Assembly: GCA_947474445.1 (NCBI GenBank)
Contig: CANJJY010000220.1
Span: 1-7,659 of the forward strand
Length of the DNA: 7,659 bases
Direction of reading: 5' to 3'
From: Oligoflexaceae bacterium
GTDB taxonomy: Bacteria > Bdellovibrionota_B > Oligoflexia > Oligoflexales > Oligoflexaceae
Shown here: positions 1 to 6,800 of the stretch, piece after piece
How the letters are laid out: each line of letters starts with the position of its first letter
Position numbering within the stretch: position 1 is the first letter of the stretch
Translations under genes and position numbers: made by a program
The notes under the pieces: generated by a model
The model's database searches: none
Seen by the model: the letters and a program-made list of their open reading frames with translations, nothing else
Told to the model about the DNA's origin: nothing

Positions 1-462
1 AGACCCGAAGCGGCTGATGCTATTGTTTCTTACACGCTCTTTTATGCTGTGATGAATATCGGCGCCTTTGCCGTGCTTACGCATCTCAGTCGGCAGGGCG
101 ATGAAGAATTTCAGATTAAGGATCTCGCAGGCCTGGGACGGCAGAGGCCCTATCTGGCTTTCGCCCTCAGTATCTTCCTCTTGAGCATGGCCGGAATCCC
201 GCCGACGGCAGGATTCTTTGGGAAGTATTATCTCTTTATGAGCGCGATCTCGGCGGGACAGATAGGTTTGACCGTCTTGGCTGCGGTCGCTAGCTTGATA
301 TCAGTCGTGTATTACCTGCGGCCTCTGGTGTACATGTACATGCGCGATGAAGCGGGAGCTCCGGTCCGTGGATCGTTCGGCAGTGCAGCGATTGTGAGTT
401 TGGCAGTCTTTCTCACCCTCTTTATGGGTTTGATTCCGAGCTGGTTCAGCCGTCTCCTCTAG
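1..462 (+). CDS. nuoN: NADH-quinone oxidoreductase subunit N, C-terminal part
   Basis: This is one of the three antiporter-like membrane subunits of respiratory complex I (NDH-1), which couples NADH:quinone oxidoreduction to proton pumping in the inner membrane. The frame is open from base 1, so the start lies outside the window; 153 residues remain before the TAG at 460-462. Hydrophobic segments lie at about residues 7-29, 50-68, 89-109 and 129-149. The family hallmark GIPPTAGFFGKYYLF is at residues 65-79, where a broken helix carries a conserved lysine (K75), followed by the YYLRPLVYMY stretch typical of NuoN rather than NuoL or NuoM. In most genomes nuoN is the last gene of the nuo operon; here it is followed directly by a terminator, which fits. 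Nothing looks damaged. Assignment to NuoN is confident from the motif and the C-terminal ending; subunit M is the main alternative and is less likely. Confidence 0.93.
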   Translation, partial: RPEAADAIVSYTLFYAVMNIGAFAVLTHLSRQGDEEFQIKDLAGLGRQRPYLAFALSIFLLSMAGIPPTAGFFGKYYLFMSAISAGQIGLTVLAAVASLISVVYYLRPLVYMYMRDEAGAPVRGSFGSAAIVSLAVFLTLFMGLIPSWFSRLL

Positions 463-480
463 AGAGCGATAAGCGATACA

Positions 481-520
481 AAAAAAACCCGCTGGCCTTT
501 GAGGTGACAGCGGGTTTTTC
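481..520. terminator. Bidirectional intrinsic terminator after nuoN
   Basis: A 12-bp perfect inverted repeat (483-494 with 508-519) has a CCCGCTG/CAGCGGG core, a 13-nt loop, an A-run on the left arm and a T-run on the right arm. Read rightward it ends nuoN, 18 nt after its stop. Read leftward it gives seven Ts and sits 30 nt past the stop of the small convergent gene, so it should serve both. Confidence 0.88.
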
Positions 521-549
521 TTGGCGTTTCTAATAAAAGAAGCTGAAAA

Positions 550-729
550 TCAACCTGGGCCGATCGCTTGGATGAGGCGCGGCAAGGTCGAAACAAAGCC
601 GATCATCATCACGAAGGGCAAGAAGGGAATACAAAGCGAGGCAAGGACGGCCGGCATCACGTAGCGATTCATGAGCTTCCAAATTCTCTTGCCGATGACT
701 CCGAAAGCATGTTGTCCGAATTCCATCAT
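550..729 (-). CDS. Small single-span membrane protein under a sigma-28 promoter
   Basis: A 59-aa protein of unknown family. It has a basic, amphipathic N-terminal part (residues 1-22, with K14, R15, K18 and R22), then one long hydrophobic segment at about residues 23-50 (YVMPAVLASL..., then IPFLPFVMMIGF), and a short tail ending in GPG. This predicts an inner-membrane protein. The start is an ATG at 727-729, with a second ATG immediately after it. An AGGGGA ribosome binding site lies about 7 nt upstream. Three signals agree that the gene is real: the ribosome binding site, a near-perfect sigma-28 promoter 54 nt upstream of the start, and a bidirectional terminator 30 nt past the stop. The promoter suggests expression with late flagellar genes, so a motility, chemotaxis or envelope role is plausible but inferred. 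A histidine-rich frame on the other strand of the same DNA is treated as a shadow. Confidence 0.7.
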   Translation of the reverse strand: MMEFGQHAFGVIGKRIWKLMNRYVMPAVLASLCIPFLPFVMMIGFVSTLPRLIQAIGPG

Positions 730-782
730 GATGGTTCCCCTAATCTCTAAGTGATTAATCCCCTAAGCCAACCGTAAATAAC

Positions 783-809
783 TTATCGGTTATTTTGAGC
801 GAAACTTTA
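783..809 (-). promoter_or_regulatory. Sigma-28 (FliA) type promoter
   Basis: Read on the minus strand the sequence is TAAAGTTT (809-802), an 11-nt spacer (801-791), then ACCGATAA (790-783). The enterobacterial FliA consensus is TAAAGTTT-N11-GCCGATAA, so 15 of 16 positions match with exact spacing. Transcription should begin near 776 and give a leader of about 47 nt for the small membrane protein. An inverted repeat (AAATAAC at 776-782, GTTATTT at 789-795) overlaps the -10 element and could be an operator, or could arise by chance in AT-rich DNA. Confidence 0.75.
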
Positions 810-820
810 ATAATCCCATA

Positions 821-835
821 GAAATCAATGATTTC
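821..835. promoter_or_regulatory. Dyad upstream of the sigma-28 promoter, possible operator
   Basis: A perfect 7-bp inverted repeat, GAAATCA-A-TGATTTC, is centred on 828, roughly 52 bp upstream of the predicted start site. That is a usual place for an activator or repressor site. The regulator is unknown. The surrounding 760-860 stretch is AT-rich, so chance is a real alternative. Confidence 0.3.
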
Positions 836-886
836 ATTATGTTATGAGGCTTCTTTAAAGCTGGGAGGCAGCGGAAAGAGGGGGAG

Positions 887-908
887 TAAGGCCGCGAAAC
901 CGGCCTTA
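887..908 (-). terminator. GC-rich hairpin downstream of the lipoprotein gene
   Basis: TAAGGCCG (887-894) pairs perfectly with CGGCCTTA (901-908) around the 6-nt loop CGAAAC. It lies 37 nt past the stop of the minus-strand lipoprotein gene and is the only hairpin seen before the next promoter. In that direction it is followed by a pyrimidine-rich CTCCCCCTCTTT stretch rather than a clean T-run, so it may be a weak or factor-assisted terminator. Apart from this hairpin and the 821-835 dyad, I see nothing gene-like in 810-945. Confidence 0.4.
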
Positions 909-945
909 GGTGCTGGAGTTAGGAAGGCGTGGAGGGAACACCGCT

Positions 946-1368
946 TTAACGCAAGACGCTGTTCATAAAGGAGTCGTCAAGGCCGGTAACCTTGAGTTCT
1001 TTCTCGACGTTGTAGTGAATCAGAATATAGTTAGTCATCACGAGGAAATGCTCCGCGACGTAGCTAGCGATCTCAGCATTGGTATTGTCTGGATCCACGC
1101 GACGCTGCTCTTCATATTTCTGGAGAAGGTACTGAGCGGACTCAACTTGCTTAGAGGTCGAGTCTTCCAACGCTTCCGCAAACGCTTGGAGTCCTGGGTC
1201 GGCGATATCAACCTTGGGAAAAATTTCGACCACCACTTTTTTGATGTAAGCTACCGTAGCTTCGCGGTTTTCAGCGCTACTCCAAGTATCCGAATTGGTT
1301 TTGCCTGTGGTTCGGCACGATAACTGTAAACTCACTGAAATCAAAAGAATTGTCAGAAATTTAAACAT
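946..1368 (-). CDS. Probable lipoprotein, divergent from the lipoxygenase gene
   Basis: 140 residues. The N-terminus is a short lipoprotein-type signal: K3, a hydrophobic run at 4-16, then LQLSC with Cys18 as the likely lipidated residue. Position -3 is Gln, which departs from the usual lipobox, so lipidation is likely but not certain. Residue +2 is Arg, so the inner-membrane Asp rule does not apply. The mature part is mainly helical and polar, with YIKK at 41-44 and YVAEHFLVMTNY at 103-114. The same two landmarks occur in the Tat protein encoded at 3389-3754 (YLKK, YVVDEFMAGSNY), suggesting distant homology. The frame is open upstream to an ATG at 1482, but the start at 1368 is preferred: GGGAGA lies 9 nt upstream, a TATAAT box lies at 1408-1413, and only this start gives a proper signal peptide. 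Function is unknown; I infer an envelope partner of the divergent genes. Confidence 0.75.
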   Translation of the reverse strand: MFKFLTILLISVSLQLSCRTTGKTNSDTWSSAENREATVAYIKKVVVEIFPKVDIADPGLQAFAEALEDSTSKQVESAQYLLQKYEEQRRVDPDNTNAEIASYVAEHFLVMTNYILIHYNVEKELKVTGLDDSFMNSVLR

Positions 1369-1407
1369 AACTAAAAGTCTCCCGGAATAATTTCGCATCG
1401 TGAAACT

Positions 1408-1413
1408 ATTATA
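1408..1413 (-). promoter_or_regulatory. -10 box (TATAAT) of the lipoprotein gene
   Basis: A perfect TATAAT reads on the minus strand. The matching -35 position holds only TTTCCC-like sequence about 18 bp upstream, so the promoter may need an activator. Transcription would start near 1401 and leave a leader of roughly 33 nt, which supports the lipoprotein start at 1368 and excludes the ATG at 1482. Confidence 0.5.
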
Positions 1414-1421
1414 GCCGAAGA

Positions 1422-1449
1422 TTGGCGCTCCGGGAAAATATGCTACACT
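1422..1449 (+). promoter_or_regulatory. Candidate promoter of the lipoxygenase operon
   Basis: TTGGCG (1422-1427), a 16-bp spacer and TACACT (1444-1449), with an extended -10 TG at 1441-1442. Each hexamer matches the sigma-70 consensus at 4 of 6 positions. The start would be near 1456, giving a rather long leader of about 150 nt before the lipoxygenase. It lies back to back with the lipoprotein promoter, so the two may share control. Confidence 0.3.
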
Positions 1450-1546
1450 GAAACCTAAGAAACTTTTCATATCCTTTCTCATCGATGCTCAAAGCTACCT
1501 TTGCCGCCCACCTATGAATGGAAAGGGCCTGAAGGGGTCAGACGTC

Positions 1547-1565
1547 GATTGTCGAAGGAACAATC
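1547..1565. promoter_or_regulatory. Inverted repeat in the lipoxygenase leader
   Basis: GATTGT (1547-1552) and ACAATC (1560-1565) are separated by 7 nt, 26 nt before the lipoxygenase ribosome binding site, next to a GACGTC palindrome at 1541-1546. It could be an operator or a small leader hairpin. The 6-bp arms are short and this may be chance. Confidence 0.2.
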
Positions 1566-1604
1566 ATTTCTTGGTTTGAGCTGCATTTTCAGGAGGCAAG
1601 GTGA

Positions 1605-3347
1605 ATGGCTGGTCTTTCGATCCCCCAAAAGGATTCTTCGAGTACGCGTAAATCTGAAATCGAGACGTTGGCAGCGACCTACAAATATGTAGAAGTCAAA
1701 GGCGTCCCTTTGATCGAAACAGAAGGTCCACTCGATAAGAACAAACCTGATTGGTATGTCAGTCTCCTGGTCGTCGTTCTCAAGATCCGCAATCACATGG
1801 ACGATGTGGTGAAGAGAAACAACCTCAAGTTCGAAAAAGAACTGGCGCCGCGTAAGCCCAAGACCTGGGTCGAAATCCTCAAGCAAGAGCGAGATCCGAC
1901 TGAATATTTCGCTCCTGACCTCGGGGCCATGCTACCGGATGGCCGTCCTAAGGACATCTCCGATTATACGACCAAAATCTTCGGCAAGATCAAAGTTCCC
2001 TCGATTGCTGCACGTTTTGATACGGATGAGCAATTTGCTTATACCTTCCTCGCTGGGCCGAATCCCAACCAGATCAAGCGTATGACGAAGCCTATTGCTG
2101 AGTTCCCTATCTCCAATACCCAGCTGCAGTCTCTCCCTGAATTCGCCAGCGATGATTTGGGCCGCGCGATGGCGGAAGGCCGCATCTATTACGTCGATCA
2201 TTCGGGAATGAAGATCTTAAAGAACGGCGTGCACCCCCAGGGTCCTAAGTATCAATACGCGCCCTTCGCCGCCTTTGCTGTGCCGCGTCAAGAGTCGGCT
2301 CGCACCCGCCTCTTTCCCTTCGCGATTCAGTGCGGACCGACGCCTGAAGGTCGCATGATCTATCAGCCTTCCCACGGTTACTCGTGGAAAATGGCCAGAA
2401 ACTGCGTGCTCTCGGCCCACAACAACCACCATGAAGTCGTCACCCACTTAGGCCTGACTCATCTCTTGGTCGATGCGGTTGTCGCGGCTACCCGGCGCAA
2501 GCTGCACGTCAACCACCCCGTGCACGCTCTGCTCGATCCTCACTTTGAAGGTACTGCGGCCATCAACATCGGTGCTCGCACGACGCTGATTCAGCCCGGG
2601 GCATCCGTCGATCGTCTGGTCGGTTCGGATATCCTTTCGAACTACGATCTTCTCGGTCAAGAGCGCCTCGCGTACTCGTATCGGGACAATTACCTGCCCA
2701 ATCGTTTGAAGCGCCTTCAAGTCGACGATGCGAAGCTGATAAAGAGTTATCCTTACCGCGATGATGCGATTCTGATCTGGAATGCGACGCATAACTGGGT
2801 CAGCGATTACGTCGAAGTCTTCTATAAGTCTGACGCCGATATTCGCGCCGATGCTGAGCTCCAAGCCTGGGCGAAGGAAGCCACGGTCGGTGGACGCATC
2901 AAGGATTTTGGAGTGGCGCCGGGTACAGTTCGCGATCGCAACGACCTGATCGATATCCTCACCATGACGATCTTTACCGCAGGGCCTCAGCACGCAGCCG
3001 TCAACTTTACTCAAGGTTCGGACATGAGCTTCGTCCCAGCGAACCCTCTCGCGGGCTATGTTCCCGAGCCTCAGGGAACGGGTCATACCGCTGCCGATTG
3101 GCTGGCTCAGTTTCCTCCCCTCGATGTCGCGCTCCACACCCTCACCGAGCTGACTCTCTTAGCGGGGATCAAGCACGGCATATTCGGAGCCTACGGAACC
3201 TCAGTCATCGCAGCGGCTGGCGCAAAGCTCTTAGGCTTTCAGGCCAAGCTGCTTGAGATCGAGAACACGATCAACAATCGCAACCGCTCACGCGTGGAAT
3301 ACATTCATTTGAAACCTTCACGTATACCCCCGAGCATCAACATCTGA
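1605..3347 (+). CDS. Bacterial lipoxygenase (non-haem iron fatty acid dioxygenase)
   Basis: 580 residues. Lipoxygenases insert O2 into the cis,cis-pentadiene of polyunsaturated fatty acids to form hydroperoxides. The full signature H-X4-H-X4-H-X17-H-X8-H is present (H276, H281, H286, H304, H313). Iron ligands by family analogy are H281, H286, H463 (in QHAAVNF), N467 and the carboxylate of the C-terminal I580 (ending IPPSINI). Ala324, 43 residues after H281, occupies the Coffa position, where Ala usually goes with S and Gly with R products. Other family blocks are GPNPNQIKRM (151-160) and LFPFAIQC (236-243). There is no PLAT/C2 domain; residues 1-130 resemble the helical N-terminal extension of minimal bacterial enzymes. 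There is no signal peptide. The start is set by AGGAGG at 1591-1596, 8 nt before the ATG. It is the first gene of a two-gene operon with the Tat-signal protein. Substrate and regiospecificity cannot be read from the sequence. Confidence 0.94.
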   Translation: MAGLSIPQKDSSSTRKSEIETLAATYKYVEVKGVPLIETEGPLDKNKPDWYVSLLVVVLKIRNHMDDVVKRNNLKFEKELAPRKPKTWVEILKQERDPTEYFAPDLGAMLPDGRPKDISDYTTKIFGKIKVPSIAARFDTDEQFAYTFLAGPNPNQIKRMTKPIAEFPISNTQLQSLPEFASDDLGRAMAEGRIYYVDHSGMKILKNGVHPQGPKYQYAPFAAFAVPRQESARTRLFPFAIQCGPTPEGRMIYQPSHGYSWKMARNCVLSAHNNHHEVVTHLGLTHLLVDAVVAATRRKLHVNHPVHALLDPHFEGTAAINIGARTTLIQPGASVDRLVGSDILSNYDLLGQERLAYSYRDNYLPNRLKRLQVDDAKLIKSYPYRDDAILIWNATHNWVSDYVEVFYKSDADIRADAELQAWAKEATVGGRIKDFGVAPGTVRDRNDLIDILTMTIFTAGPQHAAVNFTQGSDMSFVPANPLAGYVPEPQGTGHTAADWLAQFPPLDVALHTLTELTLLAGIKHGIFGAYGTSVIAAAGAKLLGFQAKLLEIENTINNRNRSRVEYIHLKPSRIPPSINI

Positions 3348-3374
3348 GTGGACTTGAACGTCCCCCTATCGTTT

Positions 3375-3381
3375 AGAGGAG
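3375..3381 (+). promoter_or_regulatory. Ribosome binding site fixing the Tat-protein start
   Basis: AGAGGAG ends only 1 nt before the in-frame ATG at 3383 but 7 nt before the ATG at 3389. Normal spacing therefore favours 3389, which drops two residues (Met-Pro) from the longer reading. Confidence 0.7.
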
Positions 3382-3388
3382 AATGCCG

Positions 3389-3754
3389 ATGTCATCAAAA
3401 TTAAGCCGCCGTCTGTTTCTCGGATCGTCTCTCGCCAGCTCGTCCATCGCCTTCGGTCAAGTCAGCTGGATCAGCTGGCTCGCGACCGATGCTGCGGAAG
3501 AGAAGATATTTGGCTATCTGAAAAAGCACTTTGAATTGACCAGCGATCAGCGCTCCCTGGCTAAGGACCTCATCGCTCGTCTCCGGACCCCTGGTCTGCA
3601 CACCGAAGAGCCTGAAGCCTTCCAAGCCATGCTCCGTGGCAAAGAAGGTGATCTGGCGCTTGAGACCTATGTCGTGGATGAGTTCATGGCCGGTAGCAAC
3701 TACTTTGCTGTCCTGATGGGGCAAGAATCTCAGTATCGCATGATGCCTGCTTGA
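3389..3754 (+). CDS. Small Tat-signal protein, partner gene of the lipoxygenase
   Basis: 121 residues, family not recognised. The N-terminus carries SRRLFLG (6-12), a textbook twin-arginine motif (S-R-R-x-F-L), followed by a weakly hydrophobic Ser/Ala-rich h-region at about 13-23. This predicts export of a folded protein to the periplasm by the Tat system. The signal region may remain as an anchor, since no clear AxA cleavage site is seen. The mature part is helical, with YLKK (43-46) and YVVDEFMAGSNY (94-105), both echoed in the divergent lipoprotein. No cofactor-binding motif is visible, so a Tat signal on so small a protein suggests co-export with a cofactor-bearing partner. The gene begins 41 nt after the lipoxygenase stop with no terminator between, so co-transcription is expected. 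In size and Tat signal it recalls the small subunit 3 of gluconate 2-dehydrogenase-type complexes, but I cannot assign it to that family. The partner role is inference. Confidence 0.78.
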   Translation: MSSKLSRRLFLGSSLASSSIAFGQVSWISWLATDAAEEKIFGYLKKHFELTSDQRSLAKDLIARLRTPGLHTEEPEAFQAMLRGKEGDLALETYVVDEFMAGSNYFAVLMGQESQYRMMPA

Positions 3755-3776
3755 ATTGTCTTCGCTTGGATAGTTG

Positions 3777-3805
3777 CGACTAAGACCCTCTGAGGGTCTT
3801 AGTCG
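3777..3805. terminator. Perfect 14-bp-stem hairpin between convergent genes
   Basis: CGACTAAGACCCTC (3777-3790) and its exact reverse complement (3792-3805) flank a single T. In practice the top base pairs would open to make a loop. It lies 22 nt after the Tat-protein stop and 59 nt past the stop of the large minus-strand gene. Neither side has a T-run, so it may act as a factor-dependent or RNA-stabilising end rather than a classic intrinsic terminator. I see nothing else in 3806-3864. Confidence 0.6.
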
Positions 3806-3864
3806 GACTTCCCCCACAAATTCCTTCCTCTTTCATCCCTCGGGCAAATGCTTCTGAAAATCTC

Positions 3865-6800
3865 TTAAGGTCGTACACAGATGAAGTTGGCTGTTGATGT
3901 TTTGGCCATCATGGTAGACATGCCAGTCGCCAGATTGCTTTGATAAGCTTGGTTCGTTACCGTCGATGAGGTGGTAGCTGCCCAAAAGTTAGCATTCACA
4001 TTGTAGATAAAGTTAGGGTTATTGGTTATGGAATCGATGAGTGTAGTCCCGGTTTTCGATCCAATTTCTGTGATGCCATGGATATAGGCTTCCATCAACT
4101 CGGTTTGAGTCGGTAGTCGCCAGTCGGTTTGGCCATTGAAAGTTAAGTTGTCACATTTGGATATAGCTTGGTGCCAAGTGGTATTTGCTGTGCTGCCCGG
4201 CGCAGTGTTCGCACTCATAATGTTGCTTTCGCTCCATTCCAACTTAGTCAGTTTATCAAGCATGGAGCAATCCGCTGACACTCCGTTGCAAACCGTCGAC
4301 GAGCTGACGTCAGCCCAGACATTGTTGTGACAATCGGACTCCGCCCCCCAGCCGCTCACCACGTTGGGCGGAATGTTGTTACCCATCTGGTTGTTCCAGT
4401 GATCGATGGTATCCCAGGCGTCGTAGACGCCATCACCTGTCGGTATAACTAAGACGTTAGAACCTGCAGTGGAGAGCGTAATAACAGTTCCACCGTTCGT
4501 AGCAGAGAGTTGAAAAGTGCTTCCCGTCGCATTGATCACATAATAAGTTGTTCCTGCTGTCAAACCGGTGGGCACCGTCGTACCGCCTACCGTTACCGTT
4601 TGACCGCTAGCAAGCGGCTGAGTTGGGGTCGGTGTGAACAAATTGGTTCCCGTCGCAGCGGTAACGGACAGAGGTTTTCCCATGTCGAAGATTGCGGAAT
4701 TGACCCTATTGCGACAGTTGGTCTTCAGATCACCCGTGGTGCCGACGATCGTATTGCCAAAGCGAACATCCCAAGAATACGGAGGCGAAGGAGGAGTGAA
4801 ACTTCCCGACTCACCAAAAATATCAAAACCGCTTAAAATATTACCGGCCGCGATATCCGTATCACCATTGCCATAATAGTGAGTGCCATCTCCCGACCAA
4901 TACTCAAAGCTTCCTGACGCCTTGATTTTGGCATTAAAGGTAGCATTGGTCAGGTCAGCCGTTCCCGAGTCTCCGGCCAAGGGATGGGTACTCGAGGGAT
5001 AATCACCGTTGAAAGCGCCGAAAATCGATACGGAATTTTTGACATTCGCAGGAGTCAGGTTCGGTTCACCGGCAAAAGAGTGGCGGGTACCTGTCGAATC
5101 CCAAAACTCAAAGGATCCGGCGGAGGTGACCAGAGTAGGAAAGTTGCCCGTCGTCAGATCGGGCGTGGCGGACGCACTTGTGAGGTCCATAGTTGGATAA
5201 GAGCTGACAGCCACACAACCTGTTTGTCCGCCGCCACCGCAATTGCTATGCGATTCGGCGGTTGCCGTGCCGCCGACTCCAGCAACAGTTTGCCCTTGAA
5301 GGACCTTGGCAGCTATACCGTTTGCGAAAGCAGCGAGATAGCTGCCCGTCGCAAAACATCCTGAATCACCATCGTAGCTACAATCCGCCAGCGACGGCGT
5401 CGAACCCGTACCGCCAACTCCAAAGTTTCCAGCAGCCGACCGTACGTATGATATGGACGGAAGCGTGAGCGATCCATTCGATTGGCTACCCGGTGGGCCA
5501 TAGGTGGTACCCTGCAGGACATAATTGGGGCTAGGCACTACAAAAGCGCCGTTGACTCCGCCTGCGGTTTGACCCGATACAATTTTGTCGGCTGCGCTCG
5601 CCAAGAGCAGAGCGCGATAGGACGAACCATCGACGAGACAGGAGCCTTGACCGTCCGAAGAGCAAGCAGCGGGAGAGCCCGTAAGCGTTCCAGTCACCGT
5701 AAAAATCTGAACATTGTTCGCGATATTGATCGGTGCAAGATCCGGATCACCCGTCAAGGAGTGACGCGAACCGCTAGCATCCCAGAATTGAAAACTCGCG
5801 TTCGTCGTGATGGTCGAAACGAAGTTACTTGTATTCAGCGAGGTTCCCGCCATGCCCGTCAGATCCATCGATTGGTAGGAGGCAGTGGCCAGACATCCGG
5901 ATTGACCGCCGGCGTTACACGCGTTGATCGCTCCCGTGACGCCACCGATAGTCGCGGTGGAGAGAATCGCATTTTGATTGGCAAAGATGCTGTCGTAGCT
6001 GATCGCCTTAAGAGGTTGGGTTACCACTGTGTAAGGCGGTAGAAAGCAGTTCGAGCTATCGGCACTGCAGGCCGACCCTGCGAAGAAAGTACCGCTGGCA
6101 ACGCAAGACTGCTGACCGTTCCCTGAGCAGGCTGCTGGCGCCGGAGTTACGTTACCGGTGACGCCAAAGATCGTGGTGCCGTTTTTGATCTGAGAGCTGA
6201 TCAGAAACGATGAGCCCATGACCTGATAACGACTTCCGTTCGCATCCCAGAATTCAAAAGGAGAAGCGGTCGAGACCCGCGTATCAAAGTTAGCGGCCGT
6301 CAGTGTCGAAGCCGTTCCCGCTGCCGTGAGATCCATGGTTTTATAGGTACCCGTGGCAACGCAGGCTGATTGGTTTCCGGCTGAGCAATCGGTGAGGAGG
6401 GGCGAGATCGAGGTTCCACCCACACCAAAGGCACCGTTCGAGGTTCGCACGTTCATAGCTAGAGGGAGAGTCAAGGTACCTGCTGTGGCGTTGCCGGGGC
6501 CAAAGTTGGTCCCTATGAGAACCTGATTAGCGGCCGGCACTCCGAGAGTTCCTGTGAAAGCTGAGCCACTCCCGCCGAAGGTAATACCGCTGAGCACCTG
6601 GTTGGCCGCTGGAAGAGCCAGAGTTCCCGTGAGAGGACTGGAAGAGGGACCAAAGACGATAGAGTTCTGAACCTGGGAAGCGAGAGGTAAAGCTACGCTG
6701 CCGGAGATGCCGGCCGCGGACTGACCCACGATCACTTTCTGGGCGAGACCACTGGTCAGAGCAGCCGCATAAGCACCCGATACCACGCAGTTTTTGCCGC

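Noticed and set aside
568..750. Plus-strand 60-codon frame rich in His and Asp
   Set aside because: Low-complexity polar composition, no ribosome binding site, and it lies antisense to the small membrane-protein gene, which has promoter, ribosome binding site and terminator support.
910..1323. Plus-strand 137-codon frame
   Set aside because: Antisense to the lipoprotein gene, no initiation signals and no recognisable domain. The minus strand has a signal peptide, -10 box and ribosome binding site.
1369..1482. Longer N-terminus for the lipoprotein, starting at 1482
   Set aside because: It would start upstream of the TATAAT box and bury the signal peptide; the extra 38 residues show no signal or domain.
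1483..1513. Possible 10-codon leader peptide (MLKATFAAHL) ahead of the lipoxygenase
   Set aside because: No ribosome binding site and no regulatory codon run; expected by chance in a leader of this length.
1501..1692. Frame overlapping the start of the lipoxygenase
   Set aside because: No ribosome binding site; it runs into the lipoxygenase in another frame and encodes nothing recognisable.
2448..3137. Long antisense frame (229 codons) inside the lipoxygenase, with shorter ones at 1512-1886, 1932-2201 and 2217-2447
   Set aside because: Shadows of codon bias in a strongly supported gene.
3383..3388. Two extra residues at the start of the Tat protein
   Set aside because: The ribosome binding site would be only 1 nt from the ATG at 3383; 3389 has normal spacing.
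3401..3817. Antisense frame over the Tat-protein gene
   Set aside because: Polar, Arg-rich shadow without start signals; it runs through the 3777-3805 hairpin.
5482..6042. Plus-strand 186-codon Arg-rich frame inside the large protein gene, and similar shorter frames
   Set aside because: Composition is that of an antisense shadow and repeats mirror the minus-strand modules.
6451..6675. CRISPR-like array
   Set aside because: The 75-bp periodicity is protein-coding and gap-free in frame, without short identical repeats and unique spacers.
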